Positions 1 through 13,333 of a stretch of 64,000 nt of DNA are shown here, one piece after another (within the stretch, counting starts at the first letter, position 1; the number at the start of each line of letters is the position of its first letter). This DNA comes from Lotus japonicus (taxonomy: Eukaryota > Streptophyta > Magnoliopsida > Fabales > Fabaceae), in assembly GCF_012489685.1 (NCBI RefSeq), contig NC_080041.1:24727780-24791779 (forward strand). Direction: 5' to 3'. Under the pieces are notes generated by a model. The model had not been told where the DNA came from, ran no database searches, and was given only the letters and a program-made list of their open reading frames with translations. Both the position numbers and the translations under genes were made by a program.

Positions 1-1354
1 AATTGTGCAACATAGAAATTATATTAGTTGTGGTTATTAAATGTGGAATGTGTATAGATTATCCATTTATTGCTTCACCATCTCGAATTTATGGAGCAAG
101 AAACATAAATGAGCATGACGCAACACATTAACGCCCCAATATGCATTTAATGTGAATGGAAATGTACTATAACCGACGTAAGCTAATTAATGCTATTGCC
201 ATATTTCCAATCTTCATTTGCTGCTATTAATTGTAGTCTTTTCTCAACTCTGGGGCAGAGTGATCAACTTAGTCGTTGGAATTAAATTAGATTAGCTAAT
301 TTTAAACGTAAGCATTACCATAATCTCAGTCTCAACATTTTCCAGTTAAGCCAAAATTTTGGAACATAGTTTTGCACTATTTAGTATTTATGCTGTTGTT
401 CATTTACATACAGAAATATTGTCTGATAAATTTTCTTGCTAGATCTCTTATTCAGTGAATAGCATGTAGTATGTCCTTCTTTTGTAGGACAGATGAAATG
501 AATGAGTTATATCTCAATTACCATGAAGCCTCAATAAAATAGAGTGAATGTCCAATTTCATTTTTGAAAGTATAAACGTCAGGCAAGTTAGTCCCTAAAA
601 TAATGAAATATATCTCTTAACAATTTCTGATTATGTCAAATGTTGGTCAAGTTAATAATAAAGTTAGATAAAACGTTGATTAACCTCACCGACATTTCAC
701 ACAATCAGATATCACAAAGGTATTTTTATTTTTCTAGATATTAATTTGACCGGCGCCAGAAGAAATTTAGAATTCATTCTAAAAGAAATATCCTGGTGTT
801 GTATGTACCTAATTTGTTTATTTTTCCACTCACTTGAACTATTATGATATATAGTGTATATTAAGAGTGGAGATTATACAATGGAGTTAACAGCCAAATA
901 GTTCACATGATAGAAATGACCCTGCAGCATGTTGAAACCTCTGTTCTCATTACTAGAAAAGGAAATCAAAATACAGAGAACATTTGTTACAACTTGAAGA
1001 AACATACAGTTCTGAGTTAAGAGGCCTAGTCAGGGAAAGTGGTATTGCTTAATTTTAAATCATGAAAGAGCCTGCTCAAATTCACCTATCATAGACAACA
1101 CACATAAATTAAGGATAATGAAGAACACTCTAATTCAAATTTGTACAAAAATATGATCATCACACACTAGGTTAGTTACACCAATATTGGCACTCATTCT
1201 AATAGTCAAATTACCACTAATTTAGAGGTAGTAGAATAAACACCACCCTTTGTTTGGAACATATAGCTACAATATAAAGAGAAACTTAGTCTATTCATAA
1301 GGGAATTAAAAGACAAAGCTTAGAATTATTGAATAAGTTTCTGCTAGTTGCTGA
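1..1354. other. Intergenic AT-rich DNA
   Basis: I see no coding region or clear mobile element here. The right part lies downstream of the minus-strand CFL1-like gene and should include its 3' UTR. Confidence 0.5.
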
Positions 1355-2124
1355 TCAGCACAAGAGGCTGAACCTTCTTCTCTTCAAGAACTGTGAAGGG
1401 CTCTGATCTGGTGGGTGCATGAATTTGCAGTTTGGGCATGAAGGAGATGATTTGCAAAGCATCACCAACAAGTGACACCTCATGCAAACTGCTGCGATCA
1501 TCTCATTGTGATCATCACCTTCTGATGATAACCATGATGGAGTTTGAGTTAAAACACATGAATCCTTTTTGTTATTGCTTGATTCAATCAAGAGGGAACC
1601 AGAATTCTTCTTCTTCTCACTCATGTCATCGCTGTCTTCTTTCCTGATCTTCTTCACTGATTCACATGTCAAGTTCAGCTCAAGGTCTAAGCTCATTTGA
1701 CCAAGAGATGCCTCTTCATACTCAGGCAGGGTTTTAAATTGTGGTCCGCATTGACTCTGAGAGTCTGGTGTTTTCATATCCATCCTTGTGTTACAGAAGT
1801 GTATCTGCCCTGACTGCATGAAAAAGACGAAACATTAGATAAACTAATAAGAATCAAAGGTAACACACCTTAAGTTTGGCAGCATATATTTATGTATAAT
1901 ACCTGAATACTGAGATATTGTTGCCATTTATCTGAAGGCAATGGTGTCTTGAGGTGTAGCTCTATGTCAAAGATGGGTTTACTTTTCTCTGCATCAGTGT
2001 GATCTTTGAAGAATTCTTTGGTGAGTGTATCTTCCCAGCTTCTCTTCTTTGGTAAAGCTTGAAATTCTGCAATAGAAGCTTGTGTTTTTGGGCTCTCTGT
2101 CAAAGCTTTGTGAAGGGACACCAT
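1355..2124 (-). CDS. WW-domain / EAR-motif protein, CURLY FLAG LEAF1-like
   Basis: Two-exon gene of 226 codons: exon 1 is 2124-1903 and exon 2 is 1813-1355, with a 89-bp GT-AG intron in phase 0. Residues 26-31 (KKRSWE) are basic. A short WW-like domain spans the splice junction, with PLPSDKWQQYL at 61-71 followed by SGQIHFCNTR at 75-84; the second signature Trp is absent, as is usual for this plant family. LDLELNL at 116-122 is an LxLxL (EAR) repression motif. The C-terminal part has a CxxC pair at 184-187 and another at 200-203 that could bind zinc. The family member known from rice, CFL1, is a WW protein that represses HD-ZIP IV regulators of cuticle development; that role is family knowledge, not visible here. 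The start is the first ATG after a well-placed TATA box. Family call is firm, exact orthology is not tested. Confidence 0.85.
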
Positions 2125-2203
2125 GGCTTCAATGTTGAAGAGTGGTTTCTCAACTCTCTTTGAATATAGTAGTTGGGAGTATTATGTCTAGAGTTTGAGG
2201 TGG

Positions 2204-2210
2204 TTATATA
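2204..2210 (-). promoter_or_regulatory. TATA box of the CFL1-like gene
   Basis: TATATAA on the minus strand, 80 bp upstream of the start codon at 2124. That would leave a 5' UTR of about 50 bp, typical of a plant promoter. Confidence 0.6.
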
Positions 2211-2219
2211 GTAGGAGGC

Positions 2220-4538
2220 AAAACATGAAGTTCCAAACGTCAAATTAATAAGTGGTCTTTGCCTACCATTATGACGTGCTGTTCAAGGTGGCTAAACTTA
2301 ATTTCATAGTACACACTTACACAGCCTAAGTTTATGGCCAAATAAATCCATAAATAGGGTAGATCAATTCCCATCCCATAGTTAAAGTTAGGTGTAATTT
2401 GAATTCTAAGATGATACTAGAATCTATCATAAATCTGTTTATTAGGAAATGAACCCTCTCAATTAGAAGGAGCACATCTAACAATGGTTTGATGGTGAAA
2501 ATGGTTATGGTTAAGTTTTTTTTCTAATTGAAAGGATTTTGATCTGTTTATTGGAGACCGCATGTGTACAAGTCATCTGCATATGTCCAGTTATGCAAAT
2601 TCCAAGATCATGATGTCCCACTCTTGACGTGAGATTTGGGTTCATGTTTCACATTTGCTAGAGATATGACCAAATGAATTCATATATAAGATCAATCTTC
2701 ATCTCTTAAGTAGTTTTTTAATATAGAGTTAGACCTAACCTGAATTCTAACTCTAATATCCATTTTGTTGTAACTTCACCTTCTAGAGGTCCTTGATACG
2801 TGTAGCTTAGCTTCAAGCCTGCATTTAAAGTTTTTATCAGATTATATGTGAAATTTTAGCTAACAGATATTGTCAAAATTCCCAATACTTTCATTTATGT
2901 AACAAAACAAAGACAAAAACTATTGGACTAATCTTGGTATCAATTAAATCAAATCTTCTTCTCCCATGACATGCTATAAATTGATTTGGTACTTAAAGTC
3001 GGTGAGAAAAGGGTGGGAGGAGATGTGTATGGCACGGGTCATTAATGTTGGGAGTCTGTATACAGTTGAAAGGAGGGACTTGAATACCAATGGTTCTTTA
3101 ATGTGGATCATAACTCCAACTTCCCCAATTAGGTCACTCAAAACACTAAAAAGAGTAAACTTTCATCTGAAATTTGACACCAGATAACTGACTCTCTAAA
3201 ATTGTAAAAATATTTTCAGTTCGTTGCAAATAACAAATGTTACTCATGTTAATTCTTATGAGCCGGATATGCTCCTAGAGAAAGATTAATGTGATTAGTA
3301 TTTGCAATTCATGTCAATCTAGGTAAGAAAATTGCATCCTCAAAGACTAATTTCATTAGTAGTATATATCTACTATTATTAAATTTATGAATTTGGGATT
3401 TTACTCAAAACTACAAATTTCAAAGAACAACTCCCAACTCCCATGAGTTGGTAGAGTAGAACATGATAAGAATTCGTCTCTTAGACTAATGTAAAGGTAA
3501 GTTTACGATAAATGTTTTTTGAGCTGTTTTCTCCGCCTTGAACGTTAAATGTTCTTTGAATCATCCATTCACCCCAAAATTTTGTTATGCAAAAAGAATT
3601 CAAAAAACAAACGGTTGTTTTAGATGGTACACATCTAATTCCCTTTAAATGTCTCTCTCTCTACTAAAAAAGTTGTCTCGTTGCCATAATATAGATCGAT
3701 GTTCTCAAATCGAACATGATTGTTTTCTGTATATATTTTCGGTTGGAACCAACCCTCTCTACTTTTTATGGAGGATACATCTGCTGAAGAAAAAAAAAAC
3801 CTAAAAATGATCATAGCTTTCAATACACTCTTGAACCATCAAAACAAACCGATCCACTTCCATGGATGAGCACAGCATTTAACACTCTAGAAGTAAAGGC
3901 TCTCAACACCTTCGGCCATTAAATCAGCAAGTCGTATGAGTTACCCAAAGAAATGAACTGAATTTAATGTTCCTTCTCTCTCCAAAATAAATGTTTAGAA
4001 CAACCACTCCCCATCTCCTCCCCTGAATCCTGCAGCTGCATTTCATGCTCATAGATACATGCCCATTTCCTCCAAAGATCTTGACAAATTCTCTTTTATG
4101 TTATGAGTCCCCTTAAAACAGCAAAACAATTAAGTAATTGTCGTTATATGCAACTGAACCATATAAAAAAAACAAAGAGACATATGCAGGCATGAACGTG
4201 TTTCAACATGCTATATACAAATAAATGGTTGAACGCACGGTATGGTTGACTTCAAATCTAAAGTAATAGTAGTATATCATATTTCAGTCTACGTTAACAC
4301 AACTGTGATTACAATTTACTCGTATTATATAATATTCAGGGAAGAGGTTTCTGAGGGAGGACTCAAACATGATTGATTGCAACTTGCAAGGGCTAAGTAC
4401 ATTAAGATATTTGAAGGTACAATGTACACAGGAAATTCTTGACCAAAACCAACTTTTGATAACAGTATTCTATTAACTAAAGCTCTCTAGATTTTTCATA
4501 GAAATTAAGAAATATCTCTAGATTTTCTACTTTCAAAA
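2220..4538. other. Intergenic DNA upstream of the CFL1-like gene
   Basis: AT-rich spacer holding the distal promoter of the minus-strand gene. The short open frames here (for example 2966-3187 and 3635-3823) have no coding character. I see no recognisable element. Confidence 0.45.
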
Positions 4539-4547
4539 ATATACATA

Positions 4548-4878
4548 GGGTTAACTATGTTATTTCCCCACTAAAGTAATGAATTATTGATTTTGATTCG
4601 TCTTTAATCTTTTCACTGATTATGATCCTCTTAAAGTAACGAATTATTAATTTTGGTCACTTCACCCATTTTTGTGGCGGTTTCAAAACCGTCACTAATG
4701 TACAAAAACTGTCACAAAATGTGTTAGTGGCGGTTTAAACAAAACCGTTAGAAAAATGGAGGGATGAACCAGAATCAATAATTCACTATTTTAGATGGAC
4801 CTAAATCAACAAAAAATTTAAAAGGAGACCGAAGTCAATAATTCCCTATTTTTTAGGGACCAAAAACATACTTAAGTC
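4548..4878. mobile_element. Small Mutator-type foldback MITE
   Basis: The ends GGGTTAACTATGTT and, read inward on the other strand, GACTTAAGTATGTT begin imperfect inverted arms of about 55 bp. They are flanked by 9-bp direct repeats ATATACATA (4539-4547) and ATATAAATA (4879-4887), matching at 8 of 9 positions. A 9-bp duplication with long arms is typical of Mutator-like elements (MULEs). The centre has inverted GTGGCGGTTT motifs. No coding content. Confidence 0.55.
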
Positions 4879-5768
4879 ATATAAATAACATATCTTCCTT
4901 AATCTGAAACATCATTCTGCACAACATTAGCAGCGACCAAACTATTGCAAAGTGTTGATTTTAAATTATGCTCCATTTAAAGATAATGTTGGTTTTGTTG
5001 AGGGTGAAATCACCGACCAAATTTGTATCCAACCACTATCCATTAGAGGCGGTTCCAAGTCGATGCTAAAATCACAAGCCAAATTAGCGTTAACTATGGC
5101 CAACACTAATGTGATTTTGATATGTCTCATCTATTCGGCTGACGCTAGCCTTCGATGGTTGCTCAATCTTTTTTGTCTTTATAAGTTCTTTTGTAACACC
5201 CAAACATTCGGGAGTCACAATAGTAATCTTTCTCGAAATATAGTTTTCATAAGCAGTTCGTAAATGTGGATATTTTTTTCCATTTCTATTCCCAAAGAAA
5301 TTTCCAAACATGCGATGCATAATAAGACCATACATGCATACTAAACCCACCATACATACAACAAGCCTGAAGGCAATAATAGCCAAGTCGTCAGCACCAT
5401 AGTACATAACTATATTACAATGCTCAAAAGGAATAGTCAGCCCAAAATAGCCTTTGACCTAAACTCCTATGTCCGACTACTCACTGTAATTCTCACGTAG
5501 GAGAATCACACAAAAAGTAATATGTCGGGGACCTACCCTCCCCAAATACGAACATGTGTTGGTCAGGGCTAACACCTTCTTACATCGAGTAGGCACTGTC
5601 TTCAGTGCGGATGGGGTGACAGTGGAACAAGATCCAAGATTAGTGGCAAGCGGCATCTGAGGTGCGACAACAAAGAAGACGCCTCTGACGGATCAGTCTC
5701 AAAGATGGTGGTCTAGTCAGCATGAGGTAAAGCTCCTCCGGCTCCCCACAGTGGAGGTAGGTTTGTGC

Positions 5769-5960
5769 TCACAGTCTTCCGGCAAGAACGCTCCCCAATA
5801 GATATCCATGCACATCACACGTATACTCGATCACTCGTCCTAAAAACATCACTCGCTTGGTGTTATGATCAACCAGCCAGGCAGCGGGGTCATCTCTGTC
5901 GATGAACTCATAACGGGTTTGCCCCGAGTGGAGAATTCCCAATAAGGGGTCCTCTATCCT
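5769..5960 (-). pseudogene. LTR-embedded ORF fragment, shared with the 24.4-kb LTR
   Basis: Open stretch of 63 codons between in-frame TAG (5963-5961) and TGA (5771-5769), with no ATG at its start. Its core TRYEFIDRDDPAAWLVD, followed by RVMFLGRVIE, lines up with TRFEMLDQDTPGSWVVD and RAIYSGRIIE in the ORF of the solo LTR at 24437-24889. It sits at the same relative place in its LTR, just after a shared GTTTGGGCGG. I do not recognise the domain. The downstream acidic tail seen in the other copy is lost after the TGA. Confidence 0.5.
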
Positions 5961-6434
5961 CTAGCGGTTGTCTGCCGCCCAAACACAAGCATACAAACAA
6001 GGTGTGCAAGAGTCAACTTCCCGAAAATAGTATTTAATAGTACAACAATATATGTTTCAGAGACAACAACAGAAAATATCTCTAATCTTGGGCAACACAA
6101 AATACATCTTTATATCACATTATTCAATCAACATGTTGTCACTACAAGCCAAACATAATACATACATAATCAATACATCATAGTAAGTTGTATGTTTATT
6201 CTCGTGCACTGAATGCTCTCAAATGACCCAGATATATGCTAAACCTCGTAAGATAGGCGCACCAATCAACGTCACTGATGAATGCTACTTGGTAGGCCGG
6301 ACACCTCTCAGTCGATCGAGCACATGCCTAGTGTACGTTGACCATATCAGACTAGGGGTGTCACTTACAACCTAAGCATCTTCAATTGTTCCTCACTCCT
6401 TGTTGACCATCTCATACTTGCGTATGTCGGGGGT

Positions 6435-7109
6435 CAGGGGCGGAGGCAGGAATTCATCTCTAGGGGGCTAAGATTGAATATCATAAATAAAAATCGAAAC
6501 ATCACCAATAATACAGATGTGTGTATTTGTGTGGGTGGCGCCCCTTGTGCCTATTAAATCAAATTTGGTTTACCCAAAAAAAACTCAGCTCTCATACTTT
6601 CATTTTTCTAAACTATTGTCATTGAAATAAGAGAAACTTTCAACTATTTTTTACATACCCATTTCATTTGTGAAGTGGAAATATAAAAGTTTTATGTTAT
6701 TTATAAGAGATTTATGGAACTAATTACTATATTATTTTTAATTATTTTATAAAGCGCTGCCCTATACCTCTACAATGCCTAATCACCATTAAAATGTTAC
6801 TCTACTTTAAATTTTAAAGTTGGTATTTTACTCTAATAAAAATGTATGGGTATACAATCAGAAAAGAAACAAGAGGCCAAGGCCAAACAAAAAGAAACGA
6901 GAGAAAGAGAAGTACAATAAATAGCAATAGTTGGGAGAAAAAACAGGGGAATAAATGTTCCCAAACAGGGGAGCAAAATACAAGTCAAGGTTCCTGGGCT
7001 TTAATGTCTTAGCCATTTCCTTCATATTATACATTTCCATGTCATCAAGTCTAGTGGGAGCTTGGGGGTGACTGAGCCACAGGAAGCATCCCCCTTGGCT
7101 CCGCCACTG
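6435..7109. mobile_element. Non-autonomous hAT element (675 bp)
   Basis: Ends are CAGGGGCGGAGGCAGG and, on the other strand, CAGTGGCGGAGCCAAGG, giving imperfect TIRs with the CAG...CTG termini usual in hAT elements. A perfect 8-bp duplication TCGGGGGT flanks it at 6427-6434 and 7110-7117. No transposase coding is visible inside; a 60-codon open frame at 6858-7040 looks random. It interrupts the older LTR-like block. Confidence 0.75.
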
Positions 7110-8184
7110 TCGGGGGTAATACCCTCGTGGTACACTCTCATTAAAGGCTCAATCCTATGACTGTCTCAACCGTCATTGAGGTCTGATCTTCCGATCGTCT
7201 CAACCCTATAAAATATGAATGCATGAGATGCATCATGGTTAGCCAAACATGGAATTTCCTCTCAAGGATACGCGGTTCTAGCTAACAGTTATTGTCTCTA
7301 AGGTACCGGTAGGTAAACGTCGGTTCCCCAAAAAAGTTGTTTCAGCAAGGAATACCTTCAAAACCCTAATGGCTTCTTACACCACGATGGTTCATCCTCT
7401 TGATAACCGAAACTCCAGCTCACTATCTCTTCTCAACTCTTGGATCGTCGATCTTTCCCCTTTTCAAAACTATTTCTAATTCTCTAAGTTGTCCTTTCTC
7501 AAGTTAAGTCTCTTTAGATTATAAAAGTGCTATTACCAGAATTATTTTCATTAACGATTTTTTCTAAAGATCCCCCCCCCAAAGGATAATTTTCCATAAG
7601 GCAAAGTCTCGATCCTTCAACAGCAGCAGTTCTGACCTCTCATCGGAAACCTACACGTTGACACTCGTAAACACTTTGTGTTCACAATCTGTAAGCAGTC
7701 AAATTACAATACTCATAATCAATCAATCAATGAAACACTTTAAGCATACATTTTAAACACTCAATCATGCCTCAACATCAAGCAAGATAACAATCAAACA
7801 TGCTTCAAGCTGTAACCCCCTAATTTCTCTAAAAGATGACATAATTTTGTATTTCAAGATATAAATTATCTCTGATCCTTTCAAAATTAAATTAAATACT
7901 TGATTTTATCAAGGTACTATTCCTTCATTTTATATTCTAACTCCTAAGTCATGTCACCCATGACTTAATTTCAAATGACTCCTCTAAAGGAACTTTCTCG
8001 TTCCTTGATTGCCTGATCTCAAGGAAAAACTCAACGACCATTCTAAACACAGAGCGTCATGCTAACGTCGGTGCACACTAGTTGCATCCCGATCAGGTGA
8101 TCCGGTTGCAACAACAACAACGCAGACACGAAAAAAAAATTCTCACGTACTTCAAGTTTAAAGGTTCCCTCCACCATTTCACCC

Positions 8185-8440
8185 GCTTGATGGTTCCATC
8201 CGCCACCTTGCCCGCTCGATGGTTCTGTCCACCATCTGATTTGTTTTGTGGTTCTATTCACAAACATGCTCGATCGATGGTTCCATCCGCCTATCCTATC
8301 GTTTGTTTCACCTACCATTCCTGTTTAACCCACAATTCAATTTTAACCGATGGTTTCATCCTCCATCAATGTTTAAGTGATGGTTCTATCCACCACCTTA
8401 TCGGCCTAATGGTTCCTTATACCATCGTATCGGCCCGCAG
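8185..8440. repeat. Degenerate tandem repeat with GATGGTTCcATCC motif
   Basis: About eight spaced variants of GATGGTTC(C/T)(A/G)TCCxCC occur at 20-40-bp intervals; each unit holds the inverted pair GATGG/CCATC. It lies within the minus-strand LTR-like block, in roughly the place where the 11015 LTR has its own tandem array. Confidence 0.5.
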
Positions 8441-8793
8441 CACCACTAACCGCACAACAACGACAACCAGAGAGGACATTGTCTCAACAAAGTCGTCCCT
8501 TCATTAATGAGCCTCTAAAAGCACCGAACAATGTAATCATATCATTTCAGTTTTCACAATCAGTATGCCATATACACCATTTGGCTTTTCCTATTCCTTG
8601 CTTGTTTCCAAACGAACTTTCAAGGTTCCTTTCTTCAAGGAGAGCTTTGAAAAGTAAGAATTCAAGAACTCTACAAGTCTGGCATAAGAGAAGATTGCTA
8701 AATTATTGGGAGAATCCAAAGAACATGATGATAGAACAACCAATCCATGTCTATGATCACATCTAATTGTTTAAAGGGTATATATAAGTAAGG

Positions 8794-8794
<1 letters not shown>

Positions 8795-8833
<39 letters not shown>
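8795..8833. repeat. TA microsatellite
   Basis: Uninterrupted TA dinucleotide run of about 39 bp. Confidence 0.9.
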
Positions 8834-8835
<2 letters not shown>

Positions 8836-9985
8836 AGTACGAAATCCATCTTTATACAATTATTTATCGACAATATATGCATAATCAAGTCTACTAGCTA
8901 TCATAAAGTTCTCCACTCACGAAAATTCTTCAAACACAATCAACAATTCAAACAAGCATTAAAGCTCACTCATCCTTTGATTAACACCCCATTAATCGAT
9001 CTTGAAGTACAAACATCCTAATCAAATTAAAGGCTTGATTCTATGCATAAATCTAATGAAATAAGATCACTTATATCTCCAAGATTTTTTCATCCTCAAG
9101 GCACACTCATCTTAGGCTAAGTCAAATATTTAACATTTTTATTTTATTTTGTAAGCCTAAATTCCCAAAATTAATAATAAATAAGGAAATAATAAAATTT
9201 TATGAAATAATAATTTTATCATCTCCTAAAATAATCTTCTTATTATTTTCGGATTTATTTTTAATTTAAAAAAATATTCTTTTATTTCATTAAAAATATT
9301 TACCTAAGATACTCCTCCTAAATAATTAAATAAATGAAAAAGAATATTCTCTCTCCTGTAACAAACCATGGTCCACCAAGTTTTTACTGCTATAAGAGAG
9401 ATATTTTATTTATTTTCTTTCTCCTAAGGCTTATGGTTAATTATTAAAACAATTTAAATCGTTTAACCCTTATTTCTACAATTTTTGGCATTTTTAAAAT
9501 AATTAAGCCTCTAAAATTAAAATTTTCAAAATTCATAATTATTTATTTTCCCACGTCAAATTTCCAAAAGAAAATAATAATTTTCGAACCATGCATACCT
9601 TGCATCACAAAATTATTCACAATTAATAAACGAATGCAATGTGTTGACCCGGGTTTTGTCTTGGTTTTTAGAGTCTTTTCTTTACTTCTGTTTAGCATTT
9701 TTCCTTGTCTCATGTAGTGTTTCATGTTTTCTTATGCACTTTTCCCTTTTCTTTTGCATTTGCATGTGTTGGGTAATTTAGTGGTTCTTTAGGGACATTT
9801 TTCATATTTTAGTATAGTTTTGAGTCTAAGTAATTATCATCAGTTTTGTGTCCCTTGTGCTAATAGGATGTTTGGTATTCTTATATTTTCCATGTGTGCC
9901 TTAATGAGTATTGCAGGTTGAAACTGATGGAACTTGGAAGTGCAAAAGGCTTTGGCAATTAAGAATTTAGCATTCGAAATGTAAG

Positions 9986-9989
<4 letters not shown>

Positions 9990-10031
<42 letters not shown>
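9990..10031. repeat. TA microsatellite
   Basis: TA dinucleotide run of about 40 bp inside the LTR-like block; it creates a spurious Ile/Tyr-rich open frame on the minus strand. Confidence 0.9.
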
Positions 10032-10036
<5 letters not shown>

Positions 10037-10170
10037 CATACATATTTAAACATTACTTCACTTGTCATTTTAATCAAACACTTCTTACTAACATTCTTAC
10101 ACCAGCACGAAACCCTAAACGTAAGTCTGAATTAATTAATTAATAATTCTCCTAAAATCTAGGTCTTACA

Positions 10171-10864
10171 CATCTCCTCTCACACTCTCGCCAAACACTA
10201 CCTTCACTCTCTCTGGCGCCATCGTGACAACCCCTTTGTCTCAATGTAGCCCTACCACCCCATCGTCCTCTCACACTCTCTCTAAACCCTACCTCACTCT
10301 CAGCCATTGTCGTCGCCCAGCCATTCTAATGCCTTCTTGTCGCCCACACTGTGCAGATGCCTATGTTGTCGCCCACGCCGTCCCAATGCTTGTATTTTCC
10401 TCCCTCCGTCCCTGACTTCATGAGAAAATAGTTTAGGATCTGGCTTCATGAGATTAATCAAGATTAAGCTCTTAAATTTAATACATAGAGAGTACAACAG
10501 GTAAAAACTTGGTTTGACAAAATCGACTTATAATCTCGAGATGCGACGTGATGGTTGTTTATATCACCTCTTAAATATGAGGCCTGATATTCGATCTTCA
10601 CTCATAAAATGTATCACATTTCATGGCTAGCTTAGTACGAATACTTGCGGTCATAGATTTAATGACTGTTGTCGACGACAATACCTTCGTCTAAAGAAAC
10701 GGTGAGTGAAGTTTTTATTTTTATTTTGATAATTAATGAATTATATTGAAATGAAGTACAAGGGGTACTTCAACCCAATACAAAAGAGACAAAGAAAGAA
10801 AACAAATCAACTCAAACTTACAAAAAAGAAAAGAAAACCCATAGGAGACTAGACTTAGAATTTT
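10171..10864. other. Intergenic / unclassified
   Basis: No gene. The 10700-10860 part (AATGAATTATATTGAAATG..., then GGGGTACTTCAACCC) resembles the 3' end of a minus-strand plant LINE, but there is no coding remnant to confirm this. Confidence 0.35.
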
Positions 10865-11014
10865 GCCCCATTAAAACTTTACTAGTAAAACCTGAAATTC
10901 TGGTTCTCGCACAGGACAGATGTTGAACACGATGTTGGGACAATCGGTTCGACAATTGCACAACCGTACAGAAATAAGCCACAACGTTTAATACAGTAGA
11001 AACAACACAGTAGC
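10865..11014. mobile_element. Left part of a split LTR-retrotransposon fragment
   Basis: Flanks the solo LTR that begins at 11015; the matching right part starts at 14392. The two halves rejoin across the 5-bp GTAGC duplication. Text such as GTTGGGACAATCGGTTCGAC looks like a plant copia-type LTR, but no coding region is present to confirm the class. Confidence 0.4.
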
Positions 11015-11720
11015 TGTAAGACCCAAGTTTTTAAGCTTATGCTAAGTGAATAAAATCTTATTCACGATTAGGGTTGATGTATTGTGAAGGGAAACCTGAA
11101 CAAGAGTTTATTAAATGAAATAAAATTATGAAGGAGAAAGTTCAGGAAAAGTCTAAGGATTGCATCATGATCGATAAAAGTTATAGCACGATCGTTATAC
11201 GCTTAAACCTAGGTCAGAAACCCTAGTAAATAGCTAGTTTTCACTTATAGGCACGATGGAAGTTAACTCCAAAAATCTTCAGAGAAATGTTAGAACTTCT
11301 CTTTTTCCATATATCACAATCGTTTCGAGGCGAAACTCTAGGATCTACGAACGTCCGATTCCAATCATCGGAAGTTTGCCGAAACCGAAACCCTGGTATT
11401 TCAAAACCCTAGAATCAACCGACAATGAAGACTTTTTCTATTCAGAGCTTCAAATGAAGATTCTACACGCGTACACCCATTTCTCTTGATGATTTCAATC
11501 TTTCTTCAGAAGGAAGTTTTCTATTCCGACATACGATGCAAAAAGCAACTTATCGGGTAAAATAGTTTTACACCGACTATGCATTAGTTGCCAAAAATAC
11601 AAGGAGACCTCATTTTAGTTTTGGAATTCTTTCGCCAAAACCTATCTTAGAATTCATGGAGAATGAAGCCGGAAAAATCAGATTCGCGAAACTTTCATTT
11701 TATCGCGTTTTGCCAACCTC

Positions 11721-11728
11721 TATATATA
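11721..11728 (+). promoter_or_regulatory. Putative LTR TATA box, copy 1
   Basis: TATATATA, about 710 bp into the LTR, followed by a CT-rich leader. Copy 2 keeps TATATATA at the matching place (22110-22117) before the same leader motif, which supports a U3/R boundary here. Confidence 0.5.
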
Positions 11729-13333
11729 GCCAAGAAATGAGAAAATATCACAAAACTTACCCATTTCTCTCAAGGAGGCCACGAGCTTTGGAGGAGGAGG
11801 AGGAGAAGAGATTTTCTTCATTTCTTGCTTGATCGTCGATTAATCAGTTGCTACTTCAAGGTTTCGAGGTATAGTCGCTAATTCTTACCTCTGATCGCTT
11901 TTTCCATAGCTTTTCTGTAGACTTTTCTGAGCTGATAGTTTTGAGGTTTTTGCAAAACTATCCTGAATATTTCATTTCTGATTCTAAACCTCTTCCTTAT
12001 GTGCCCAAGATCACTTCTGCCGGATTAGATTTTCCGTTATGCCGCCGGATTTCCGCCGGAATCAATTTTAGCCTTAAATACCCATTTTTGGAGTTTTTGG
12101 AGTAAAGCTTCAACCTTTAGGCTAAAAACTATCGCCTTAGCTTAGTGCTAGTAGGATTAATTGTCATAAACGTCGTTAGTAACGTCCCTGTCAAAATACC
12201 CCTGCGACAGTTTTTGATCCGATAATTTTTCCGAGTTCAGAATACCCTTAGTTACGGCTAATGATAGCATAGGAACCAAGTTTGATCGAAGAAAAATCGA
12301 ACCCTGCAATTACCAAAAGTGGCCGAGCCCTATAGGGGAGGAGGAGGAAAATTCCTTTTTCGAAAACTTGTCCTTTCGCGCTAGATTATCGTACCTCGGA
12401 GTATATACTACTTCGTGTAACCTTAGTGAGTATTGATTACTGAGTTTCTGATAGTCTTTGATGGAATTCTGTGGTTTTACTCTAAAGGTTCTTTTGAAGA
12501 ATTTCCTGAAGATCAAGGAGCTCATTGTGAAGGAACATTTGAGGAGAACGCTGGAATAACTAAAGGTAAGGGCAACTTACCTTGCTAGTTAATGCTTTAT
12601 TGTTTATGCACTTGTTTGTGTTTGACTGGTAAAATGTTTTCTGAGGCTTCGGCTGACAATGTAGATGATTCATCTACTGAATGCTTTTGAGATTGAATTT
12701 CATGCTAAGTGCTAAGTGGGTAATTTAGGATGTGTGGTTCATGCTTTATATGCTAAGTGCTACGTGGTTATTGCATAATATGTGGATATATGCCATGCTG
12801 AGTTAATTATGCTTTTGCAATAAATTCTGAGATTCTGTGTAGTGAGAATAGCGGGCAGGTCATGCCGATTTTATTTTGAGAGTTTTGAGAAAGTTTGATA
12901 GGACGAATGAGATTCGGGCCTTGTTATGGTGTTTTATGGATCGAGACATTCTCTAGAGTCATTTGGGGATTTGGAGATCCCGAGAACTTATAAGAATTGC
13001 GATAAGGCTAAAAGGATATTATTTTGTGAAGAAAACTCATAAGACCTTAAATAACCTCTAAATCTTTAAGTAATGATAATAATCTCGAAGGAAACTTAGG
13101 AGTCGAATCTTAGTTTTGGAAAACGAGAAGTGTCGTCGGATCCAAGTGTTGAGATATTGAGAGGTTTTGAGTATGTTGATACTCTTGTGCTCTGGGAGCA
13201 GTTGTGTTGTTGGGCTATCTGAGAGATAAGCCGGGAAACGGGTAGTTTCCGAGCATGTTGATGCTCTTTGCTCGTTGAGCAGTGTTGACCATCGGATAGA
13301 GATGAGTCGGATGATTTGGAGATCATCATGAGA

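Larger units (their letters stand above)
5192..10170 (-). mobile_element. Large LTR-like element, minus orientation
   Basis: On the minus strand the block runs from TGTAAGACCTAG (10170) to GGGTGTTACA (5192), the same terminal pattern as the solo LTRs at 11015 and 21055. Its 5150-5560 part is clearly homologous, in reverse, to 24940-25090 of the second solo LTR (shared motif GGGTAGGTCCCCGAC at 5521-5540). No matching 5-bp duplication is visible (TCTTT versus CATCT), so it may be truncated, rearranged or bounded differently. It carries a later hAT insertion at 6435-7109, a degenerate repeat patch near 8.2-8.4 kb and TA microsatellites. Inferred to be an LTR of a Ty3/gypsy-type element related to the other two. 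Confidence 0.5.

Noticed and set aside
5090..5407. 105-codon minus-strand frame (MYYGADDLAI...)
   Set aside because: It overlaps the end of the LTR-like block and runs across its boundary; no recognisable domain.
8082..8507. 141-codon frame over the GATGGTTCC repeats
   Set aside because: Frame is kept open by the repeat; reading in the opposite strand is equally open and no domain is visible.
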